Positions 24,225 to 37,659 of a stretch of DNA of 64,000 nucleotides are shown in pieces (position 1 is the stretch's first letter; each line of letters starts with the position of its first letter). The DNA is from Ascaphus truei (Eukaryota; Chordata; Amphibia; Anura; Ascaphidae): assembly GCA_036426205.1 (NCBI GenBank), contig CM071568.1:38592818-38656817 (forward strand). The letters are read 5' to 3'. The translations under genes were made by a program, and so were the position numbers. The notes beneath the pieces were generated by a model that saw nothing but the letters and a program-made list of their open reading frames with translations, was not told the origin of the DNA and searched no databases.

Positions 24225-26090
24225 TGTTACATATCTTGGGTAGCTGTCGGTGTCTCACGGCCCTAAAACCTACTAGTACTTGGAACGTACAACCTGCTAG
24301 TACTCCTTATGATCTGTATGTATCCCCCAGCAGGGGTCCAACGGGGCCCACTACGAGAGGAACCGTACGTCCAGGGAAACCAGGTGGGAGGGAAGGGGGG
24401 GGGGAACAAAAATAGAAAACAGAAATCCAAAACATAGGAAGAATCGTGTCTGACCTAAGTCGGATCCGATTCTTGTGTCCTAGGGGTGGTACTGAACGAT
24501 GGTCATCCTCTGCAGGACGACCACTAGCACGTAGGACTGACCCCCCTGGGTCTTTGTAGCGCCCACGGTAAATCATCGTGGGACACCTGTTGAGACGCAG
24601 GCGAACTGCCGGGGTGAGCCCCCACCGGCTTTTCTCTGCTTGCTAACAAAACGTATTTCTTATTGTGACTGTGGCTTGTTACCCAAGCCGTATATCTGAG
24701 ACATCTATAACATAACATAGCTCAAAAAGGGCCACCCATCCCCGGTACAGCTCATCGGCGAGTCCCTCCCTCCGGACCAGACGAAGAAAGGTGCTATGTG
24801 CTGGGGCGGTGAGAGTCCCCCAGGAGCCCATCAGTCTGTTCTTCTGCCTGTTCTTACTCTTTCCTGAGCTCCTGTGATCTGCTGGGGATCTTCCCCTAAG
24901 CTCCTGCTCTGTCATGGACAATGGGGGTTATCTATCTCCTGTGATACCTGATTATGTGGGAGTAGTGTATTGGACTGCTTTTCTCCCCTCACTTCAAACC
25001 TCACCTGTGGCCACCGCCCCCTCTTCTACTTTGGAATACCTGAACTTGTTGATCTATCCCATTCGAGCTTCGTCTGATCCTTTGTGGCGAACCCTCCGTC
25101 CTTCACCATAGTTCCCGGGTGGCCCGCCGCCCCATATCTACTTAAATAATAATATTTCATATATACATAGTTAGTCCTTATTAACATAATTAATACAAAC
25201 AAACATTTGAACAGAACAATTGTTGTAAACGGTGAACCTGTATTTAGTACTCAACTCAAATAGTTGAACCGAACCTAACAGTGCGTAGGAATAACCATAG
25301 CTCCCCCATCTTAGTGACCTGGCATTGTTGCATACTACCCCTTATTTGCCATTTGTATTGACCCGTTCCCCTTCCAGCTTATCAGCCTCTAAGTAGATAT
25401 TTTTATTCTTAAGTATGTTTATTTAATTATTTAGTTATTTTCCCCCCTCCACTGACCGGGTATAGGGTGTCGCATCTTCCTCCCCCAGGGCTTATCCTGA
25501 ACCATATCTCTTCTCCCTCCCAACTAGATCGAGCTTAGGACCTATGCCCCTGCCCCCATCGGAGCCAACCATCTGCCCCTGCTACCTCCCCTTGAGGGCC
25601 GTGGCACCCCCCATGCTCCATCTTATGCAGCCTGCTCGCAGCTGCTATTTCAAAGCTATCTGCAATGACACCCTGATCCTATTCCAGTAAGAGACATTTC
25701 TGACTTAGTCTCCCACCCGCGTTTAGGGGGTGTGCTTTACTTTATAGTAGATTTCTCCATTAGCAATGTCCGGGAGAAGCCTGATGCTGCCATGGTGAGC
25801 GATCCACAGGACGTCCCCCCTCCTATGAGGCAGGTTCCGCCAGCATCGAGGTCCTCTCGCGACCGTCGACCCTCCTGTGACGTCACGTCCTTCTTCGCGC
25901 CAAATTCATGTTTCCCGCCCTGCTTGCTGCCAGAAAATGGCCTCCGTCTCCTTCACAGGGATGCAGTACCCTTTAGCCGCCAGAGGGCGCAGCGCGCTTA
26001 GGGAATAGGTAATGGCCATCGCTTTCGTATGAGGAAAATGGGGGAGCTACTTCTTTAATTCCTTAATTGATGTTGATTGACGGCCGGAGA
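24225..26090 (-). other. L1 spacer between ORF1 and ORF2
   Basis: 1.87 kb without recognisable coding sequence on either strand, much longer than the usual L1 intergenic gap. It is CpG-rich near 24.3-25.1 and 25.8-26.0 kb. It may contain an old insertion whose ends I could not place. Confidence 0.5.
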
Positions 26091-27032
26091 CTACTTATTC
26101 TGGCTTGCAGACGCCTGGCCACCCACTCTGTTCCAGGATGTCTCCGGAGTCGGTTCGTCTTCTGAGGTAAGGTGGGAAGGGCTAGAGGGGGTCTGTTGCA
26201 CTCCTAGTTTCTGTAAGAAAGCGCCGCCATCCTCCACTCTCCGCAGCGTATGGGCCACTCCGTTTTTAAGCACCAAGAGGGCAAATGGAAATAGCCACCG
26301 ATATTTTATTTTTTTGTCTCTGAGCGTTTTGGTGACCGGTCCAAAGCCCCTTCTCCTGGCGAGCGTCATGGGAGAAAGATCTTGGAAAATTTCATCATAA
26401 TCATACTCCAGGGATTTTGCTTCTCTGGCCATTTGACAGATAATGACCTTAATTTTATAGAAGTGGAAGCGGGCAATGATGTCCCTGGGGGGGTCTCCGG
26501 GTTGCGGTTTAGACCGCAGGGCTCTGTGGCATCTATCTAGATGCAAGTCCTGCTCAGACCTGTCCGGCAACATGTGTTCAAGCCACTCCATGGTGAAGTC
26601 CTCCGGGTCCGTTAGACTCAGGAATCCCCCTGATGCGCACATTACGCCGGTTCTCCGAGTCCTCCTGTTTGTCTGTGAGATCTTGGACCCATTCTTCCAA
26701 CTGTGCCACTTTTTTGTCTGCTGCAATGCCCTTGCTGAGTCGTCCATCTTTACTTCCAGGCTCCCTGTCCTCTCCCCCAGCCCATACAAATCCCTCCAAA
26801 GGTCCAATAACTCGCTCTTGAAGAAAGTCCTCATCTCAGCACAGAAATCCTTCATATCTTTTCTTCTGACCAGTTTTTGGTCCCCCGCTCCTTGTTCCAC
26901 ACTCTCCATCTCGAAATAGGAGCCCGCATTTTGTGCGGGTATGTCCGTCCTGCCTGCCACCGCTCCGTCCTGTTTGCTGAAATATTCAGTGACCGACGGG
27001 TCAGTCTTCTTTCCCTTTGCCCTAGCAGGCAT
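26091..27032 (-). pseudogene. L1/Tx1 ORF1-like relic
   Basis: ORF1p is the RNA-binding chaperone of L1. The open frame (313 codons) starts MPARAKGKKTDPSVTEYFSK, has a charged helical middle, and ends in the C-terminal domain (ARFHFYKIKVIICQMAREAK, IFQDLSPMTLARRRGFGPVT). In the middle the family signature ENRRNVRIRGIPES appears in a different frame (26,578-26,799). Two compensating frameshifts therefore lie about 26,640-26,740 and the long frame is not the original protein. Confidence 0.82.
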
Positions 27033-27188
27033 CTCTGGATCTTCCGCTTTTAATTACTGTCACTCGTGAGGTAAACAGTCTCTTTTATTGTTATTAATTT
27101 TATTTAATTGCTCCGGTGGGGAAGGAGCTCAACTACTGTGCTGCCATTCACCCCGCTGTCGCGCTTGCGCCCCTAAATTTGCATTTTT

Positions 27189-27480
27189 AATCAATATGAT
27201 TTTAGATTATAAGCCGCTTGGGGGAGCGACCTTCTTCATATTGCCTCAGTTTGTGTTAACGTATATGTACTCTGTTATACAATGTTATTGCTCTCTCCGA
27301 CATGCACTGTGGAATATGTTGGCATCATACAAAAGATGACAATACAGACTAGAAGCAGCCCCTTTTGTGAATTAGCCCATGACACTGCTGATGTCAAAGT
27401 AGGCCAATTAGGAAATTAGTGGGCACAAATCACAGCAGATTTGGGTGGGAAAGGTCTTATCAATTTAACCACCTCCAGCC
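27189..27480. other. Unassigned sequence, possible LINE 3' end
   Basis: 27,297-27,350 weakly resembles LINE 3' tails (gtggaatatgttggc). Nothing else recognised. Confidence 0.35.
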
Positions 27481-27900
27481 CCAATCACAGGCACTGCAAA
27501 CTGATGATTAGTGCTCTATGTGGGGCAGTGTCAAAGACTTTACTAAAATCTAGGTAAACTACATCTACCACTCCACCCTTAGACTATTTTGACTGGGTAA
27601 CTAAAGTAATAGCTATCAGATTTGTTTGATATGATGTCCCCCTTAAATCCATGCTTCTTGAGTGTTGCTATATTTTAGATGTTCAATAATTCAGTGTCTT
27701 GGTAACATTTCCATTAATTTCACCACTACACACGTCAGTGGCCTGTAGTTACCAGCACCTTTCCTGCTCCCAGTTTGTCAAGTGGCACTGTTTGCCCTCC
27801 TTTGGTTGTCTGGAACTAAATCTGTTAACAGTAAGCGGTTGAAAAGGTCTGTTAGTGGTGCTGCAAGCACCTTCCCAAGTTCTTTTCACATCTTCGGTTA
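27480..27900 (-). mobile_element. CR1-like LINE relic, reverse transcriptase fragment
   Basis: Translated on the minus strand it gives GKVLAAPLTDLFNRLL, GNYRPLTCVVVKLME and further RT blocks, with stops and frame changes. This is the conserved N-terminal RT region of CR1. Old and non-functional. Confidence 0.65.
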
Positions 27901-28319
27901 CTGCAGGATCTCAGGACAATCTGTACAAGAAGTTAGTGCAGTATAATAAAGAATATATATATCTATATATTATAACTCAGTGCAGTTATAGCATATGCAA
28001 AATGATATTGTATATGTATGAGGCAAGTTTCTCTCTCTACACTTGTGTATTGATAATAGGGAGTGATAATTGAGGAATTATACCAACCTAGGAAGATTCC
28101 TAACAGAGGTCATCATTGCGGAGAACTGAAATGTATGCTTTTATCATCTTTTATCTTCACTTTCACAGACAAAGCCTTTTATACTGTATTAGGCTGATTA
28201 GAGGAACTCTGTCACTGTACACTACTTTGTTAATTCCCAACTTGATGCACACATTTCCAGGAGTTTGTAAATTACTTTGTACCATAAACGCACAAGTCCT
28301 GCTGGGTAAAAAAAAAGTG
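27901..28319. other. Unassigned AT-rich sequence
   Basis: No feature recognised. Confidence 0.45.
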
Positions 28320-28545
28320 CCAAAAAACCTCCACCGTATACAGTAGCATACAGCAAATAAAAATATCACTTGCGCAAACATTCACATCTCAGACAGGTCT
28401 GCAACCCTGCTTTTCACCATTTTCTCCTAGCATTGTGCATTCGCTGCAGCAAGGGATTCTGGGAAATGACATGCTAATGAGCACACAGTGCAGATCTGTC
28501 TAAGATGTGAATGTGACATTTGTATTTGCTGTACTACGTATAAAC
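28320..28545. mobile_element. Fold-back MITE (GCAAGGGATTCTGGGAAATG family), copy 1
   Basis: Inverted arms: gcaaataaaaat with cattcacatctcagacagg on the left, ctgtctaagatgtgaatg with tttgtatttgctgt on the right. The middle has gcaagggattctgggaaatg. Copies lie at 42.6-42.9, 43.1-43.3 and 59.04-59.24 kb. Confidence 0.7.
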
Positions 28546-31061
28546 ACAAAAACAATTTATTTCCACAGATCATTCAAGAAGCATAGTAACTATTTCAATG
28601 CAAGATTAAATAGTTACATGTACAGTATAAAGGAAATAGAATAAGGGAAACAAGTGAACTATTGTCAATACCTTTCTGGAACAATTATGTGGATTATATT
28701 ATTTTGTAGAAATGAGTCCACATACAAACACAAAAGAAACAGTATAAAAGTCAGATATATAGAAACAGAATTTAACAGAAGATAAGAACCACATATGGTA
28801 ATTGCTTACACATTTGTATTTCATTTTTTACCCTAGGTGGCGCACTCATACAGTATTGCACATCCTAAAAGGTTTGTTCACTTGTCGCTGTTCTGTTTTA
28901 ATTTAGACGTGTGTGTGTGTATTTCGAAAAGTGTCAATATAATATTATATATTATTTTTACCCATTTTCCAAATGGGAAAATTGAAACAGAAGTGTGTGT
29001 ATGTATACATACATATCCTTTTTGTAATCTTTTATTTATGTAATATACATCATCAAAAGGACATTGATATGATTTACTTTGTGTATAAATCAGCATTTTA
29101 TTCAGCAGATTTGGTAATGTAGTTACCAACCACTGGCAGCAAGACATTACTAAACTAAAAGGGATAACCAGTGGGCGCTTAGCAGCAGCGGGTGATGCTG
29201 TTAAGTAAGGAGCAGAATATCTAACATGTTACTCACAGTGAAGACAATAGGACCACATAATTAGTTAATGCTCTATGTATTCCTGGGGATGCGTTGGAAA
29301 AAAGTTCCCAAACTGGACACAATCATTTTGGGGACTGGTAAATTCTAAATCCATGATGGTAAAGAGCCACTGAACTGATGGTCTCGATGTGCCAGAGCTT
29401 GTCTGTCAGCAATGCCATTCTTTGTGGATCTTAATTCATGTGAATTAACACATCCAGTTATAGACTGAAGTGCACTACTGGAAGTGCCCCCTCTCAACTC
29501 TGTCCATGTTTCCAACATATACATCAGACTCCTCCAGATCATCCCAGAATGCTAGCCAATTTCAGATTTAAGAACAAAACCCGGACAAATTGACCATTCA
29601 TTTACAATAAAGGGTCTGATCTACAACCCAAAAGGGATGCTACCTACTACACTAATCAACTAGTGCTGAGGGGGATTGCCTCATAATTTGCTGAAACTAA
29701 TAATTTTTCTAATTTCTCTGGAAAAAAACTACCATAATTCGATAGAAGATACATTTCCCTACCAAATTTCCAATGTTCGCTAGTGTTGATACGCTTATTA
29801 TTTTAGCTCTTTAAACATAGTTGTTCCATTGCATTGAAAATGGCTATTGCCAGAGGTTTGAGAAATAAAAATATATTCTTCTTGCGCTGTTCATTAAGTC
29901 GCGTTGTAATCATGCAGAAGTATGCTTATTTTAAGCAAACAGGGAGCCACTGCTTTGGGCAGCATATGTTCTTACCATGGGTGACAACATGGAGAAGTCA
30001 TGTGAAGGACCTCAGTACTTAGTCTGTTTGATCAGTATATAAAAAATAAAAAAGAGAATGATCTAAAAAGCAGTCCATCACAAAATGTTTTTGTGGACTG
30101 CACCAAAGTCTACTATTAAGAATCGGTTCTGTTATTACAATGTGCATATATGGTCAGAGTACCTATAAAAAGCTTGCATCTCATTCAGCGCATGTAAAAG
30201 TAATACCGAACATTAAACATATATGGTGTGCTGGTTAATTCAAATAGAACACATTATTTGGAGATTTTTTTTTTTAACAATGTATATTGAAAAAGGCCAG
30301 TAAAGAAAAGCCCAGGCTTTAAATGGATAAGTTAAAAATACAGGGTTAAGTCCAGATGCTGCAGCAAAAAACAAAGTTACCTGGAACAGCTTCAATTTCT
30401 CTTTTACCAGCAGGCATCTACAATATCAACACCATCTGCTAAAACACTTAGGATCGTGAAACAAACTTGTATTTTACCAAAGGTGTAAAGGTATGTTTAA
30501 TAGGCTTCAAAGGGAAAATAAATCGTGGTATTTCTCATCCACTTTAACACATTTTACTGCCATCATAGGATTTCCTCTCCAATCAAACTGCATCAAATGG
30601 GATATTAAACTGACTCTTGCAGTTTGAATGAAACAGTGGACAGAGTAAAAACATTTTGAAATAGGGCACATTGCACTAAGCGCAATATATTGTTTAAAAT
30701 ACATTTTTAAAGGCACTGTTGAAAGAACAGTACCTCCGAGTCAAACAAAAACTTCAATTTAGAAAGGCAGATGTGCATAGGTGGTAGAAGAATAGCTTCA
30801 GTTTAGGCTAAGATTTTTATGATGGTTTTATATACCATGCTAGACACTAGAAGAATGACCTCAATGACTCTAAAAGTCTGGTGCAAGCGTTCTACAGTTT
30901 TTTTTTATGCTGATCCAATAAAAAGTATTACTGCCTTCAAATTATTGAGTATTCCTCTGGGGCTGGTATGGCGAATATATACAGATGCAGCCACCTGTAT
31001 CCGACCACTTGCCTTGAAAAATCTGGGGCAATCTCCCAGTAAACACTGCAACATTTCTGTG
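28546..31061. other. Unassigned AT-rich DNA
   Basis: No gene, RNA or structured repeat recognised. All open frames are short and domain-free. Confidence 0.5.
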
Positions 31062-31133
31062 AGATGTCTGCAGCCAGATTAGTGGCCCATCGGATTAACA
31101 CAGCGGGGGTCCCTGCAGTCCCATTCAAACAGC
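31062..31133. mobile_element. Fragment of the palindromic MITE (copy at 6.57 kb)
   Basis: Shares tggcccatcggattaacaca, gcgggggtccctg and gtcccattcaaac with the full copies at 6,572 and 50,832. It is truncated on both sides and followed by a GC-rich stretch. Confidence 0.75.
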
Positions 31134-33454
31134 CGCCTGCAGCAGAGAACGCCGGAGGACAACAATGGTGGTGGCAGAGGGCAAGATCAGGGTCTGCTGC
31201 CGCCGCCTCACGCTAGAGGTGGGACTTTTGGCTTGGTTGGGGCGGGAAGGTGGCTGGGAGTTGGAGGGGGGGAAAAATGGAAGATGGGGGAGGGAATAAA
31301 TGTATAGACGGAGAAAGATGGGGGAGAGAATGGAGGGAGGAGAGGTTTATGTTTTTGTCACTAAAACATACAGTAGGAACTTTATGGCTTTAAATTTGAT
31401 TTTCCTACTGGATTTCGGCATCCCCGATTATAAAAGTGTAAATATGGCAACCCTAACCTAGCCCCAAAGAATAGAATTAGAATAATCCAAATTTGATTGA
31501 TCCATAGGAAAGGTAGCTGCACTGTGTACTTCCATTGTTAAGAATAGAGTTCAAATAGGAATAGTTTAGAGCGGCAGCCTTCCGTATATAAGAGAGTTTG
31601 CACAGTCAAGTACTAAAAATCCTGCACATTGCAGTTCTCCACACAAATGAACTGTCTTTAAAGTGAACTCAATGTTATGCTCCTTAAAGCAGATTGCAAA
31701 CCCTATTTTTGCCCCGACTTAATTTTTCTTTAACCGCTTCACAGCCACATGCAATGTGTTGCAGGCCCCTCTGGCAGTGGAGGGTTTAAACCAGTCCAAA
31801 AAGCCAGCAGTGTTCACGTGGCAACATATGTTGCTTATGTTCATTTGGTTTACCCAACCAAGAAGCACCACCTTCAACATGGTGTTACTGTACTTCTCCA
31901 CCTGTCCTTCTCTGATAAGGAAGTCAGGTCAAAAGGGTGACAAAACTACTCTACAGCACCTTTAACAATCTTGGGAAATGTTAATTGAAGCTAAACTTTC
32001 ACATTATGTTTCAACCTTTAAAGTGACAGGTGGCACTTTCAGGAGTGAACAGAAACTGAAGTGGGGGGAGCCCCATCATTGGAACGGTCAGTCCAATCAT
32101 CCGATAAAAACAAGCAGGAGCCTCAAGTATACCGTACCTGGTATATTATAAAGGCAGTGCACAGATAATCCGTTGTTTTGCAAGTCTAATACATGTAAAT
32201 TACACATACAAGCCATACCACACATACCTTACACAAGGTTTAGAAAAATAAAAGGACTAGATTTTAACAGATTTATTTTTTTTTTGCAATCAATAATCTG
32301 GGCATCAATGCACAAAGTAGATTATAATAAATAAATGACGACCTAGTTTGTCAAACACATCTTGTGACAAATGCATTAATGATCTATGAAATAGTTTTAA
32401 GTCAGAGATTAATAAGGGCTAAAACCAAAATTGTTTCACATTCTTTAACTGTTCTTATCTCAATTCCAGCTGTCTTTTCTTCTAAGCACTTTTTTGATTC
32501 CTGTAGCAAGAACTTGTGCTGGGCAGTGACATTCCCAGAAACCTCAATTGATACTAAAAAAAAAATACCTGAACCTCCCAGAGAACTGCGGAAAGCCAAC
32601 AGCTTTAGTGTGTCTATCTACAATGTGAATGCATTGTTACAATGACTCATGTTTCATCTAAATATTTTATACTTGTACACTTATTCTAGAAAGGTAATTA
32701 AATGGACAAGGAGATGATACAAAGCTTTTTTCTTTTAAAGTGATTAAAGATCTACTGGAGACTGAAGACAAGAGAAATGAAAATGTCATAAATGAGGTAA
32801 AAGTCTCAATGCACAGTCTTCGATTTCTTTCAATAACAAAGTTAATGTAGAACACGCCACTAAATATGTACAGCATGTTATGCAGTCGCTGAATTAGAAC
32901 ATACTGTAGGGGGTAGTAGTAACATCAACTCTTGCTACTTGGGAGAAGCAAATTGGAAATAGTGTGTTTTTGTTTCAGTTTGTTAACACAAGAAAGTAAG
33001 ACATCATCTTGATTCCCGGTAAGCATGTCTTGTTTATACAAGAGAGTAAAGAAAATTATTCCCCGGTTTGGGTAAACGCAATGCTTAGTAAATAGTATGA
33101 CTGCACACTGATATTAAGGTAGTACAAAAAAAAAAAAATTCAATTTCCCTTTTTGCACAAAGAGTACCAATATGACTGGGTAATAAGTGTCTGGGTTCTT
33201 TTTCTTTCTTTTTTTTCAAGCAAGTTAAACAGTTCAGTTTGAAACGACTCTGCCCATTTGGAGAGTTCGGTCAAATAATTTCATGTCACAATTAAAAAAA
33301 AAAATCACATATAGGAAATAGGATAGATTACCCATCATTTTAGACGTTTATGGCAGTTAATAGCAATCTTTTGGAAGTTTTTAGAAACTACAGTATGCTT
33401 TGAATCAGGTTGCATGAAGTGAGGTGAACATAGCAGTGAACAGTTTCATGAATA
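31134..33454. other. Region downstream of EMC2, includes its 3' UTR
   Basis: No coding sequence recognised. The part next to 33,454 must hold the EMC2 3' UTR on the minus strand, but I cannot fix its poly(A) site. Confidence 0.45.
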
Positions 33455-33541
33455 TTAAGACTGTGTAATCTGCAAGGTTTCCAACATATCTTCAACAGCC
33501 TTTAGGGAGTACTTTGTTTCTTTCATACTGCGACCTGCAAA
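33455..33541 (-). CDS. EMC2: EMC2, last coding exon (about residues 270-297)
   Basis: ER membrane protein complex subunit 2 is a cytosolic TPR-type subunit of the EMC, which inserts membrane proteins, including tail-anchored ones, into the ER. This exon reads FAGRSMKETKYSLK, AVEDMLETLQITQS and then TAA (33,457-33,455). It is preceded on the minus strand by a good acceptor (cttttcttag). The C-terminus agrees with the vertebrate protein as I remember it, and the length ends exactly at about residue 297. The frame is intact. Confidence 0.95.
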   Translation of the reverse strand, partial: FAGRSMKETKYSLKAVEDMLETLQITQS

Positions 33542-34945
33542 CTAAGAAAAGAACAATATTATGGTACTACAGTATATTGTTCACAGTATAGAAATTCTTA
33601 AAGCGTCATACTAAAATGTTAATAAAATCTTATTTCTCCAAAACTTAAGAACTGCAATAGAAATGTAGTAAAATGAGACATTTGTAATATTCAAGATATT
33701 CTTTAGAAGAACGTTGTCTGTTCTTGCTTCTATTTGTGCGGGTCTAATTACTGCTTCATTTTGCTTTGTTTGAATAGAATTTGTTCTATTTTCACCTGCT
33801 TTCTATGTTCCTAGTTTGTACTAGCGGTAAATAAAATAAATTGCATGTTATAGACATGTTTTTTTTTAGTGGGGTTAAAAAGGGTGTGTTAAAAGCCTTC
33901 TGCGTTTTAGAAACAAACAAAAATGTATTGTGTGCTTTATTTTCTGAAATTGCTACCAAATACGATAACCCCCCCAAAAAAAAAAAAACCTCCAACTTGT
34001 ATTCGGAAGTTGAACTGTTAGGCAAGATTAACAATCATGTATACCATTAAATGAAAATGTAATTTCCACTCCCAACAGTACTTGCGCAGGAAGAAATTAA
34101 GCCCAGTCAGTGATACCTTCCTATAATTATACTTTGCCTACTCGATTAGTGGATTGCAACCCTTTGAATAGAGAACTGTTGACTGCTCCATGCTGATTTT
34201 AAAATTAGTTTTTTAACGGCATTGACAACCTCCATCACTCATCAGCCTGATTAGACTCAATATATTAAGTAGTTAAATTGCTGTTTTTGTCAGTGAAAGG
34301 CACATTTTCAATATACAAGCAGTAAACTCTGATTTTCTCTAGGGAGTACTGCTGTAATTTGCTTTTAGTAAGGGAAACTATTTCTTAACTTAATGTGAAC
34401 ATCTAAACACCTAATAAATTTTTTCAATATAATGGCATATTTTCTAAAACACCACTTCAATCCTGCATATTACGTCTTTGATTTAGGACTGCCCTCCTCA
34501 ACTAACTTCATTTAGTAAGCTTCACATGATGTGTGGCGAAGGATTAAGTGATCAAGCACAGTTCCACAGAGGCAGAAACAAGCTTCAAGAGCTGTTAACC
34601 TGCCTCTGACCTTTCACTAACCATCAGGATCAATCAGTCGCTGGGAATTCTTTTGAAATATCAACTCTCATTTTGATATGGTATATAATAAAAATGTATG
34701 ATGTCGCACTGGCACACTGCATGGCACTGGGCAAAACATTTGGGAGGCAAAGTGAATTGGCGGCCTGGTGCATTTACAATATGAAGTGAAGGGAGATCAC
34801 CTTAATGGCCCAAAGTTGCAGTGAGCACTGGGTCCCAAATGAGGGTCTCTCGTCTGTGACAATAAATCTCTTTTCCATGGAAGAATTTCCATACAGAATA
34901 AGAGCATGATAGAATAGCTAAGAGAATGTTTGTCACTGTGTTATT

Positions 34946-34948
<3 letters not shown>

Positions 34949-34996
<48 letters not shown>

Positions 34997-35014
34997 ATAT
35001 ATATATATATATAT
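34949..35014 (+). repeat. (GT)n then (TA)n microsatellite
   Basis: GT units to 34,992, then TA units from about 34,997. Confidence 0.95.
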
Positions 35015-35896
35015 CTCAATGTTGCCTAGTAAATTCTTGAATTTGCAAACTTGTTTGCACTGCGTATTGTAGGTGTAATCCACCTTTTTTCCCATAACTG
35101 CCCGCCATGATAAGAAGCTTTGAACAGTGACATGGAGAACTTTTTATTTCCACTCTCTAGCCGATAAAGTAAGCTACGCCCGGCCTGAAGGAGAACAGAA
35201 TGTCTTTTCTTCTGCCTCTGCCCTTCCATTCCCAGGCAAACAGGAATGGTCCTAATCTGATGCTTTGGGAGTTCCAATTCCTTCAAGAAGCAGCTTTGAT
35301 GCAAAAAACAATGTTTAATGCTTGGGAATCTTTTGATAAAATCACTGAAGCTTTTGAAGCTATGAGGTCAGATTTCTGTGCTCTGAGTAAACATTTAAAA
35401 GATAATGCTAAAATATTAAAGTTAGCATGGTCACAGATTAAATAATGCATAGTACAATTTTCCCATGGATAATTTAAGCTACTTAGAACAAGATAAGAGT
35501 CCATTGTGACAGATATATATATATATATCATTCCATTATTAACAGTACATGTAGACCACAACCGATTTATGTTTAGTAATACTAGGCTAGCAGAAATAAG
35601 TAGTAAAGCAGTGTACTAATGGCCATACTCTGTATACTCGTTAATTGGTATACCACTTACCAGAGGTGTGTTGTATACAAACATCTATATTATTCCTATT
35701 CATGTACACATGCACACACGTTCTTGTAGTGAACCAATTATATCTAGTGACTGCCTGGTCACATGTTCTTACCCACTGAACTTTGCATCTGGGGTCCTCT
35801 TCTGCTGCACTGAGACATTTAGTGAACCCCCAGGACGGATCGATCGGCAACTTACTCATCATTGTGTGTAGATTGTATTGATGCACATATTGAATG

Positions 35897-35899
<3 letters not shown>

Positions 35900-35944
<45 letters not shown>
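35900..35944 (+). repeat. (TA)n microsatellite
   Basis: About 22 uninterrupted TA units. Confidence 0.95.
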
Positions 35945-35950
<6 letters not shown>

Positions 35951-37248
35951 ATATATAAACGGCAGCTTGAACTGCTGCTTTAAGTAGGGAAACTGTTTTA
36001 AAATGTCAAAAAGGAACATATTCTAGCATTATGGTGCAATTGTCAACTGATTCTCAATTACATGGAGATGAAACATTTTGATTAACATATTCAGAGCTTG
36101 TCCGACTTTTCATGAAAATAGTAGCTTCTCAAAATAAAACTGCATGAGCTTATTTAACAAAGTTATCAAGCAAGTCAAAACAAATAATATCAACAGACTT
36201 ATGTCAAACCAAATGTTGATCAATGCGAAACACTAAAATCACAGGTAATTTTCTTTGACGAGCAATTATTTTGTCTGCATTGATTATGTAAAAAGAACAC
36301 ACTAAGATGTGAAAGGAAACGTTGCTTTCCCTAAAAATCTTTGCAACAGAATGACATCTGCATATTATTAGAAACAACATGGGTCAGTAACATTGAAGAA
36401 TTGAACCGTGTACAGAGAAAGCATTTAACCGGAAAACAATTACAAAAAGATCACATTAATGTATTCTGTGAGCATTAATCAAAATGTGCCTGCCAGAGCC
36501 AACATTCTTCTGTTATTGGACATGTTAAATCAATTCTCTAACTGAAGAGGTGGAGGTAGCAACATAAGTACTTTATTAAATTAAAGTGGACCCATAATAT
36601 CAATTATTTACAGCTATAGGACATTCCTTCAAAATAATTAGCGCGCTGGAATGTATAAGGTATATTCTCTCTATATAGTATATAACTGGATGGATATATA
36701 AATATGTATGTACTTCAAATGTATGTGTATTACAAAAGCACAATGATTTAAACATGTATAACTGTGTGTTATTTAAAATACAATGGAGAGTAATGCTCTT
36801 GATCAATAATGTAGTCTGTAAAAGCTTTTTTTTCATTTTTTTTTTTAAACAAGAGTGAAATATCCTATGTTTATATTCATATTTGTATTTAGTGCCCTAC
36901 TCTCACTGCTACTTGGGCATATATGTCACACAAAAGAGGACAAATGAATGGGTTACATAACAATTCATAACCTGTTATCCATAGGGGATTAAAAAAAAGA
37001 AAGAAACCCAAAACATTGCACAGAACCAAAATGACAAACTATCCTGTGAATGTCAACCATATTATGGAACACCAGTTAAACAGCGTCACTACAATTAGTT
37101 ATTTGTTCTGACCAATAGTATTCGGGATCAATTTCTTACTGACAATGTAATGACATTGACAAAGAGTTGGAAATGAAAAGGAAAGTGCATTTCAAAAAAG
37201 AAAGAAGGATCAATATGTAGCTTATTGTAGAATTAATTCCATTCCAAC

Positions 37249-37353
37249 CTGGTAGGCTCGGTTTATTTGATTGGCAGCCCATGTTGCATACTTCATGTTG
37301 TCCTTTTTCATTTTGGCACTGGCTTTAGGATTGGAAGCAATGTGGCTTGATGA
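37249..37353 (-). CDS. EMC2: EMC2 coding exon (about residues 235-269)
   Basis: Thirty-five codons, phase 0 at both ends: [35 protein letters not shown]. The acceptor is tttctag and the donor is gttgga, a weaker GT donor. Human EMC2 has [14 protein letters not shown] here, so the exon is highly conserved. It joins in frame to the exons on either side. Confidence 0.95.
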
Positions 37354-37659
37354 CTAGAAATGTGAGCAGATTGATACAATAAGCAAATGTAAAACATCTG
37401 TAGAACACATGTAGAAAATTGTTTTTGCTATTAACGTGAACACTGATTACGACAGATTGAAATCAAGTCTATTATTTAATGTGCTATTACCACTTTCCAA
37501 GAACCAAAGCATTTTAGTACTTGCAAAAGAATCAAACTTTAGAACTCCCAAAGTGGAGTGCTTACAGTAGCTCACTTACAATGTATCCTGAAAGCATCAA
37601 CTACTGAAAGCACATATATTCATGTGTAAAACGCATTTGAACAATTCAGAACAAGTTAG

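Larger units (their letters stand above)
18272..27174 (-). mobile_element. L1/Tx1-like LINE, near full length, with nested insertions
   Basis: Minus-strand L1-type retrotransposon. It has an ORF1 relic (27,032-26,091), an ORF2 relic (24,224-18,716), a 3' UTR with AATAAA (plus-strand tttatt at 18,297-18,302) and a poly(A) tract (T run 18,272-18,284). A 14-bp duplication with one mismatch, aagtttgcattttt at 18,263-18,276 and aaatttgcattttt at 27,175-27,188, marks the insertion ends; its last bases run into the T tract. It is split by a solo LTR (19,148-20,239) and a 603-bp insert (21,140-21,742). Removing these leaves about 7.2 kb. The 1.87-kb spacer between ORF1 and ORF2 is unusually long for L1 and may hide a further insertion. 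Confidence 0.85.
33542..37248 (-). other. EMC2 intron, with GT/TA microsatellites
   Basis: Begins with GT (gttgga, at 37,248) and ends with AG. It holds a (GT)n plus (TA)n run at 34,949-35,014 and a (TA)n run at 35,900-35,944. Otherwise unassigned AT-rich sequence. Confidence 0.85.
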
